From CAYNWK01 sp964400875 (GTDB taxonomy: Bacteria > Chloroflexota > Anaerolineae > Anaerolineales > UBA4823), in the NCBI GenBank assembly GCA_964400875.1, contig CAYNWK010000025.1:1-37564 (forward strand): 37,564 nucleotides of DNA, read 5' to 3'. Position 1 is the first letter of the stretch. Every line of letters begins with the position of its first letter. Under the pieces are notes generated by a model. It ran no database searches. It was given only the letters and a program-made list of their open reading frames with translations, and had not been told where the DNA came from. Both the position numbers and the translations under genes were made by a program. Shown in pieces: positions 32,659-37,564 of this stretch.

Positions 32659-33990
32659 ATGCAAGAAGATGAAGATCTCGGAATACGATCAGACGTACCA
32701 CTGTCCAAGCGTTTGGGATCCATTGGTCCTATATTTTTGGAGATCTTAGATATACAAGCGCTTGACTTCATATTTGGAATCTTATCGATCGTTGTAATCG
32801 TGCTCGGGCTTTACTATTACTTAGGATTTTGGCTGTCAGTCGGAGTTTTTATCGCTCTCTTTTTTGTTTTGGGGGGTTGGGGTTGGTTGACAAATTTATT
32901 CCTTGATCAGTGGATAAATATTGTCAGTTTCGGAGGACCTGTATATGGAAAGCTGGGTGGTCTCGGGCGAAAATTATTTTTTATTAATCTCAAAGCATCG
33001 GATGCTATCGAAATCGAATTGGATCCTTTGGATGCAAAGAAGCTGAAGGATTTCTTACAATTACTCATTAATTACGAGCAAGCTAGGCTAAAACTTGCGT
33101 ACAGGGAACTCGTTTATTCACCAATTCATGGCGAAATCGATCAAGCGGATTTTGAATCGAAATGGACTTCAATTTGGGAGGATCAGATCCTTGAATTGCA
33201 GACCGATCATCTGAAATTTAAAGACGTCTTGAAAAATTCGAATTATGCCTATCTTTTTGCCTCGGGTTCGATACTCCAAATGACTCCCCGAATGTCTCGG
33301 CTTTTTATTTTGTTTCAACTGGCCTCGCTTTATCTGGTCGCCTTATTACTTCGAGATAGAATCCAATTTCTCTTTGTTATTCAGGCTGGGGTCTTCCTCA
33401 GTTTCATCTTCGCTCTACTTTGGTACATTGCTGTATCCTTTTCATACAATAAGTTCTTCACTTTCGTCGACCTCGATTCAATCCCTGAATCACTCCGGGA
33501 AAAATACTGGGAGCCATTGAAATCCCTGTCCGGAATTTTATTTCAACCGAGAGAATTAAGAGTGAGATCAAAATTCTATGCAGTCATGCGCGAATTTCAA
33601 GTTCGTCTGATACTATCCGGAATAAATTACAGCGGTGGCGCGTTGCTGTTGGTCGGCGCTTGTTTCTTAATTGCAAGACTTCTGAACATCCCCGAGCTTG
33701 AATTCTGGTATTCAAGCTTGGCGGTCGCAGTTCTTGTGGCTCCAATCTTTTTGGGGCTTGGTTTCTATCTGATTTCAATAATCTTACAATCCAGCAGGCA
33801 GGTAGTAGCGCCGCTCATAGCAGGCCTGTTAGGCGCCGCTTTACCCTTTGTCATTGAGTTCATCATCACTGGAGAGTTCAAACTCGATCTAGCTGAGAAT
33901 GCCGTATCCAGTGTCATCTCGGGTCTGGGCATCTTATTGACCACAGTAGTGACCACACACATACAAGAGACAGTGGAAGGCAAAGGGTGA
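32659..33990 (+). CDS. AT-rich multi-helix membrane protein, unknown
   Basis: 443 residues. Two helices near the N-terminus (about 38-85), a soluble helical region (about 110-200, many Lys, Glu and Leu), then about six more helices. No family recognised. Base composition is clearly lower in GC than in the flanking genes. It is followed 3 bp later by a second membrane gene, with which it probably forms an operon. Confidence 0.65.
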   Translation: MQEDEDLGIRSDVPLSKRLGSIGPIFLEILDIQALDFIFGILSIVVIVLGLYYYLGFWLSVGVFIALFFVLGGWGWLTNLFLDQWINIVSFGGPVYGKLGGLGRKLFFINLKASDAIEIELDPLDAKKLKDFLQLLINYEQARLKLAYRELVYSPIHGEIDQADFESKWTSIWEDQILELQTDHLKFKDVLKNSNYAYLFASGSILQMTPRMSRLFILFQLASLYLVALLLRDRIQFLFVIQAGVFLSFIFALLWYIAVSFSYNKFFTFVDLDSIPESLREKYWEPLKSLSGILFQPRELRVRSKFYAVMREFQVRLILSGINYSGGALLLVGACFLIARLLNIPELEFWYSSLAVAVLVAPIFLGLGFYLISIILQSSRQVVAPLIAGLLGAALPFVIEFIITGEFKLDLAENAVSSVISGLGILLTTVVTTHIQETVEGKG

Positions 33991-33993
33991 ACG

Positions 33994-34593
33994 ATGAATT
34001 CTTCTAACGATAAATCCTCCTCCACCAGGATCAAACTCCTCGCCCTGGTAGACACCCCGATCAGGTTCTTCACCCTCATTCTGCTAGTCATTGAAGCGCT
34101 CATGGGCGCTTTAGTTCTGGCGACTACGGGCGCTGTCCAGCTAATTTTTGTCGCCGCGATGATCTTGCTGCTCCTCGCGCTTGTTGCAATTGTTGCTTAC
34201 TTTGCGTTCGAGCGCCCTGAGGCAATTTACGGTCGCCGAGTTGTCAAGCAACCTGTAAATCTTTCAACTGGGATGGTCAACTTGCTCAAGGCGATCGATC
34301 GCGAACCCAACTATCCCCGTTCTTATGGGAGACGTCTCCACCATCACCAGACCCCGCGAACGACCCCATGGGTAGGAACTGATCCGGTAGCGAAAGCCGG
34401 TTGGGAGAAAGCGGCAATTTATGGGTGTATGTTCCTGGTCCAGGTAGGATACGCCGCAGTCAACAAGGAGAAAATCTATATCACCGAAGCCGGTGAGAGT
34501 GTCTACACGAGGCTTATCGGGAGCTCGACCGTAGATGGTCCCTATACGGTCAGCGATGAAGAATTGTTCTATGACATGATAGCTGAGGAGTAA
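33994..34593 (+). CDS. Membrane protein with winged-helix-like C-terminus
   Basis: 199 residues. Two helices (about 23-70) end in the charged segment FERPEAIYG. The soluble C-terminal part has WEKAAIYGCMFLVQVGYAAV and KIYITEAGESVYTRLI, which resembles a winged-helix domain. The gene follows the previous one after 3 bp. Its stop lies about 4 bp from the broken end of the membrane gene on the other strand, so it marks the edge of the inserted island. Confidence 0.6.
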   Translation: MNSSNDKSSSTRIKLLALVDTPIRFFTLILLVIEALMGALVLATTGAVQLIFVAAMILLLLALVAIVAYFAFERPEAIYGRRVVKQPVNLSTGMVNLLKAIDREPNYPRSYGRRLHHHQTPRTTPWVGTDPVAKAGWEKAAIYGCMFLVQVGYAAVNKEKIYITEAGESVYTRLIGSSTVDGPYTVSDEELFYDMIAEE

Positions 34594-34596
34594 GCA

Positions 34597-34815
34597 GGCT
34601 GATATTCCCGCAGCCATCCCGGCAAGCAAGCTGAGCGCTAAAGCCGGTCTTCCGGCGATATCAGCCAGAAGTGTTTTGCCTGCCGGGACTGATTGGTACA
34701 ACGTATTTGTGAAGGTTGTGCCGGTGAGGAACAATATCGGCGTTGCAAGGACGAGCCCGACCGACCACTTACCCAACCTGGTTTTTGGTGTAATTCTCCA
34801 GGATTGTTTATTCAT
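34597..34815 (-). pseudogene. Truncated membrane protein at island edge
   Basis: Begins normally with GGAAGATCGT before the ATG at 34815 and reads MNKQSWRITPKTRLGKWSVG, a helix, and LLAGMAAGISA. Small membrane proteins with a TRLGKWSVG start usually continue with two more helices. Here the frame instead runs into the antisense of the 33994 gene, giving charged, non-membrane sequence. I read it as cut off near 34597 by the AT-rich insertion. Confidence 0.55.
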
Positions 34816-34839
34816 ACGATCTTCCATTCCATAGCAAGC

Positions 34840-35469
34840 TCAACCCCCGCGTGCCGCCTGGTGACCCCGAGTGCCCGACAAGATCGACCATAGCAGGTTG
34901 ATCGACAGAAACAAGAATGCGATGGTGGAGTTCCAAAACGCAAGTAGGATCGCCGCGAACGCCACCGCGATCGTCGCGCCGCTGCGGATGACAGCCGTGC
35001 GGAAGGGAGCCCGCGGGACTCCCGGACGATGTAGCTCGGGTTGGCGGCCTGCGTACATCCAGAGTAACAAGTTTGCCAGTGAAGCCATAGAAAGGGCAAT
35101 TCCGTAGAACAGGAACGCGATCGGCTCCCGGTAGTGGGCCGCTAAGACTGAATTTGCCACGGGGAGAAATGCCACGCATAGCAGAAACAACAGGTTCAGC
35201 CAGATCAGTTCGTAGTTATAGCTGGAAAGCATTCGAAACATCCGGTGGTGGCCGACCCAATAAACGCCGATGACGATGAAACTGAGTGCATAGACTCCTA
35301 TGGACGGCAGAAGAGCCAGGATGGCGGTGCCCAGGTCGCCGGAAGATTCCCCTAAGCGGATTTCGAGCGCGAGCAGCGTGATCGCGATGGCGAACACGGC
35401 ATCGCTGAAGAAAAGCACGCGCTCAAGAGAGTGGTCTTCCTCGGGTGGAACTTGCTTGGTAGAGTTCAT
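34840..35469 (-). CDS. TMEM175-family (DUF1211) potassium channel-like protein
   Basis: 209 residues with six membrane helices. The first helix carries the family signature RxxxFSDAVFAIAITLL (R17, F21, S22, D23), which lines the pore in bacterial TMEM175 channels. GVYWVGHHRMF and LIWLNLLFLLCVAFLP are also typical. One six-helix unit would assemble as a tetramer. The ATG at 35469 fits the family start; its ribosome binding site is weak. Confidence 0.9.
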   Translation of the reverse strand: MNSTKQVPPEEDHSLERVLFFSDAVFAIAITLLALEIRLGESSGDLGTAILALLPSIGVYALSFIVIGVYWVGHHRMFRMLSSYNYELIWLNLLFLLCVAFLPVANSVLAAHYREPIAFLFYGIALSMASLANLLLWMYAGRQPELHRPGVPRAPFRTAVIRSGATIAVAFAAILLAFWNSTIAFLFLSINLLWSILSGTRGHQAARGG

Positions 35470-35735
35470 GCTGCTAGGATACCTCGTGTCTGAGGGTTGC
35501 TGGCTGGCTGGTTCGCCAAAAGTGACTGGGTTAAAAGCCAGGCGCAGTCCGCAGGGTTAGCTCGCCGCCTGTCGCCTCCCCTCCGTTGGGGGTCGGCTTC
35601 CACCCCGCGCTTGCTGGTCTCCTTATTGAGGTGGAGCAGGTTTTGGGTCTCGGGATCGTCCTTCGGATCCTGGACGCTGAGCATCATAAACTAGGCGAGC
35701 AGATCATCACCGCCCATATTCATAGTAAGCCCATC
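35470..35735. other. Intergenic region, possible relic
   Basis: No firm gene. Both strands have short open frames (for example 35586-35810 on plus), but none has a ribosome binding site or a recognisable domain. GC content drops at about 35,700, marking the start of the last AT-rich island. Confidence 0.3.
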
Positions 35736-37328
35736 CTACTCATCTCCAGCAGGCGGGTCTTCACGGAAAGAGTCGGTGGGTGTCATCTCATCACCTCGAG
35801 AAATGGCTAACTTTCCAATGGAATGATTGTCCATTTGTATGGACCGTTCCGCTATTTTGGCTATCAAGAATACCAAAGTAGCAGAAATAGTAGCATTACA
35901 CTCTTTGGGAGAAATTAATCCATGTGCGACTTTGTTTCTTAAGTTGAAACGACATCGACTTTCAACAAGGAATATTCGGGCAAACCAGAATACGCCTTCA
36001 GACAAGAGATCCATTACATCAGTCCTTCTTGGAGCTAACAAACTCGGCAACGGGGAAATTTCCTCCCTTTTCTGGTCATCCAGTCGAATAGTCACAATGC
36101 CATTTTGCTCGGCCACCTGTACAATGAGCGATTCGAGTTGAGGTACGAGAATGTGAATCGATGAAATGTAATCTCCCACAAAATGTTGTTGAATACCATG
36201 CCGCGTCAATGACAAGTCAAATTGTGGAATGGAGTATTGCAGATACGAGATAATCTCCAGCTCTTTAAGTTGATCCTGCTTCTCAAATGTTGTCCATATT
36301 TCCCCGATTGCATGAACTATCTCAATGACATGCTGTTCTAGGAAGCGCAACCCTTCCCTTGGATCCTCCGATCCACGTAAGTTGTCCTGGTTATCTCGGT
36401 GGGAAGTTTGGAGATAAGAGACGAGCCCATCGTTTGAAAACCGGGCTTTCCTCTGTTCTATTTCATTAATATCAACAACAAGTCGGTTATCGCGCAATAG
36501 ACGGTTTAGTATAGTATCGTCGACACTTGTAGGAGCCGAGTGATACGCAATCAATTTCCTTAAGGACGGTAGAAATCGCTGTGCATGCTGTCGTTGAATT
36601 GCACGAATAAGAATTTGCTCAAGTTCAAATTTAATGCTTGCAGCATTAGGCAAGCCGGGACCCAATTGAATCCTCGCAGTTCGCGCCATTTTAAGCAGTT
36701 CACCCGATCGTTTAGCATCGCCCAGCCGGTCCTTTGCCAAACCTGCAGCTTCTTCTAGCCGAGCCACGGTCAAGTCGGGATTACTCTCCAAGATAACGGA
36801 TGCTCCATGAACGAGTGTATTAATAATTGCTAAATCTAGTTGACGACGCTCGACATCATCTGATGCAAGCTTTCGCCGCAAATCGAACGCGTTACGACAG
36901 ATCCAGTGGTCTAGCTCGTTCTGAATAGGCAACTTCTGGCTTCCTTGCTCCAGAATGCGGCGCAGCCGTGCCCGATCAGAATCAGTATCAACCTGAAGAG
37001 GTTCGACGCTGCTACCTGTATCAATAGTCACCACCTGGATCGCGAATGCAGGATGCCAATTTAGTGCCCTTTCAGCCAAATCAAGCCGTTCACCAATCGC
37101 CCGCGAAGCGGCCTCAACCTTGTTGAACCTCAGAAGCGTCACGATCAAAGTGTCTGACAGGTTTCGATATCTGTGCAATTCCTCATCAGTTACACCGGGA
37201 CGCGTGCCAGAAATGCTTGTAAGTATATTTCGATGCAAATCAGATAGATACTTTCCCAGATTGTCGGCATATACCATCATATCGGTGTAATTAGCTGTAT
37301 CTTGGGGAGGTAAAGGATAATCCGACAT
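35736..37328 (-). CDS. DUF4209/HEPN-like protein
   Basis: 530 residues, mostly helical, with no signal peptide or membrane segment. The N-terminal two thirds look like helical repeats. The C-terminal part has FNLRNKVAHGLISPKEC, whose R464-x4-H469 fits both DUF4209 proteins and the HEPN motif (R-x4-6-H) of many toxin and defence RNases. TAGGAA lies before the ATG. Codon use and GC differ from the core genes. A role in phage defence or stress RNA cleavage is possible but inferred only from the motif and the accessory setting. Confidence 0.65.
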   Translation of the reverse strand: MSDYPLPPQDTANYTDMMVYADNLGKYLSDLHRNILTSISGTRPGVTDEELHRYRNLSDTLIVTLLRFNKVEAASRAIGERLDLAERALNWHPAFAIQVVTIDTGSSVEPLQVDTDSDRARLRRILEQGSQKLPIQNELDHWICRNAFDLRRKLASDDVERRQLDLAIINTLVHGASVILESNPDLTVARLEEAAGLAKDRLGDAKRSGELLKMARTARIQLGPGLPNAASIKFELEQILIRAIQRQHAQRFLPSLRKLIAYHSAPTSVDDTILNRLLRDNRLVVDINEIEQRKARFSNDGLVSYLQTSHRDNQDNLRGSEDPREGLRFLEQHVIEIVHAIGEIWTTFEKQDQLKELEIISYLQYSIPQFDLSLTRHGIQQHFVGDYISSIHILVPQLESLIVQVAEQNGIVTIRLDDQKREEISPLPSLLAPRRTDVMDLLSEGVFWFARIFLVESRCRFNLRNKVAHGLISPKECNATISATLVFLIAKIAERSIQMDNHSIGKLAISRGDEMTPTDSFREDPPAGDE

Positions 37329-37341
37329 CGATAAATTCCTA

Positions 37342-37564
37342 ATGATTCTGCGATCCGCCTTATTGGATAATAAGCAAGTTTCTTTGTTCTCACCCTCCTA
37401 TTTGTCTATTATCCATTCAAGTATTAAGAGTGATTTGCTGGAACCTTTGTCAAGGTTACAAGAAAATAGCAAGTCGCAGGGCAATATTAATGATGATCAA
37501 GATGATCGAACTAGTCAACCCAAATCTTCACCTACGGAACCCATTATCAGTTCTTTGGCTTCTG
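37342..37564 (+). CDS. Possible gene start, cut by window end
   Basis: An open frame from the ATG at 37342 (MILRSALLDNKQVSLFSPSY) runs to the window edge without a stop for 74 codons in AT-rich DNA. The later part is hydrophilic (QGNINDDQDDRTSQPKSSP). No ribosome binding site is visible, and the start lies only 13 bp from the divergent DUF4209 gene, so it is doubtful. The minus strand also has a short frame ending at 37517. Confidence 0.3.
   Translation, partial: MILRSALLDNKQVSLFSPSYLSIIHSSIKSDLLEPLSRLQENSKSQGNINDDQDDRTSQPKSSPTEPIISSLAS

Noticed and set aside
34264..34596. C-terminal part of the 187-codon minus frame
   Set aside because: It is antisense to the 33994 gene; only the first 73 codons look like a real membrane protein.
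1..37564. CRISPR array, rRNA, tRNA, IS element
   Set aside because: No regularly spaced repeats, no rRNA or tRNA consensus and no transposase motif were found by reading.

Overview
The window is a bacterial chromosome segment, mostly GC-rich, with lower-GC islands near positions 1-760, 32,500-34,593 and 35,736-37,564. The gene mix suggests an Anaerolineae-like Chloroflexota bacterium: secreted proteins carrying a YLPV-type tail, an LCP protein, deazaflavin-dependent and BNR-repeat proteins, a PadR/membrane-protein pair, and a CarD + RRM + cold-shock block. No rRNA, tRNA or other firm taxonomic marker is present, so this placement is inference.

Layout. 1-3.7 kb: an AT-rich orphan gene, then a polytopic membrane protein gene and pheA on the minus strand; a frameshifted copy of the pheA 3' end lies beyond the membrane gene. 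3.7-6.3 kb: a hydrolase relic and a large secreted nuclease/phosphatase. 6.5-13.3 kb: the most unusual block. It holds a PglC-like phosphoglycosyl transferase, 2-oxoacid dehydrogenase E1 alpha and E1 beta, a secreted muramidase-like protein, a lipoyl domain + E3-binding-like + PglD/NeuD-type acyltransferase fusion, a membrane-anchored EEP-family protein and a UbiA prenyltransferase, closed by a hairpin. 13.3-18.3 kb: an OmpR-type two-component system divergent from a PepSY-like protein / small membrane protein / ApbE / ferric reductase-like operon. 18.3-21.5 kb: deoxynucleoside kinase, TrmO, and a PadR regulator with its membrane partner behind two tandem operators. 21.5-23.5 kb: two duplicated cold-shock genes with conserved leaders, CarD and an RRM protein. 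23.6-31.3 kb: deazaflavin-dependent reductase, membrane proteins, LCP protein, BNR-repeat secreted protein, lipoprotein and small anchored proteins. 31.5-37.5 kb: an accessory region with relics, an Imm5-like immunity gene, two AT-rich membrane proteins, a truncated membrane gene at an island junction, a TMEM175-like channel and a DUF4209/HEPN-like protein.

How genes work together. The best candidate for an undescribed system is the 6.5-11.3 kb block. E1 alpha/beta would make an acyl group from a 2-oxoacid and load it on a lipoyl arm. That arm is fused not to the usual E2 catalytic domain but to a left-handed beta-helix acyltransferase of the type that N-acylates nucleotide amino sugars. The PglC-like enzyme at the head of the block would then move the modified sugar phosphate to a polyprenyl carrier. 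This is a model built from domain content and gene order, not a demonstrated pathway. Several genes in the window also have a -10 box only 6-7 nt before the start codon, which suggests leaderless transcripts.
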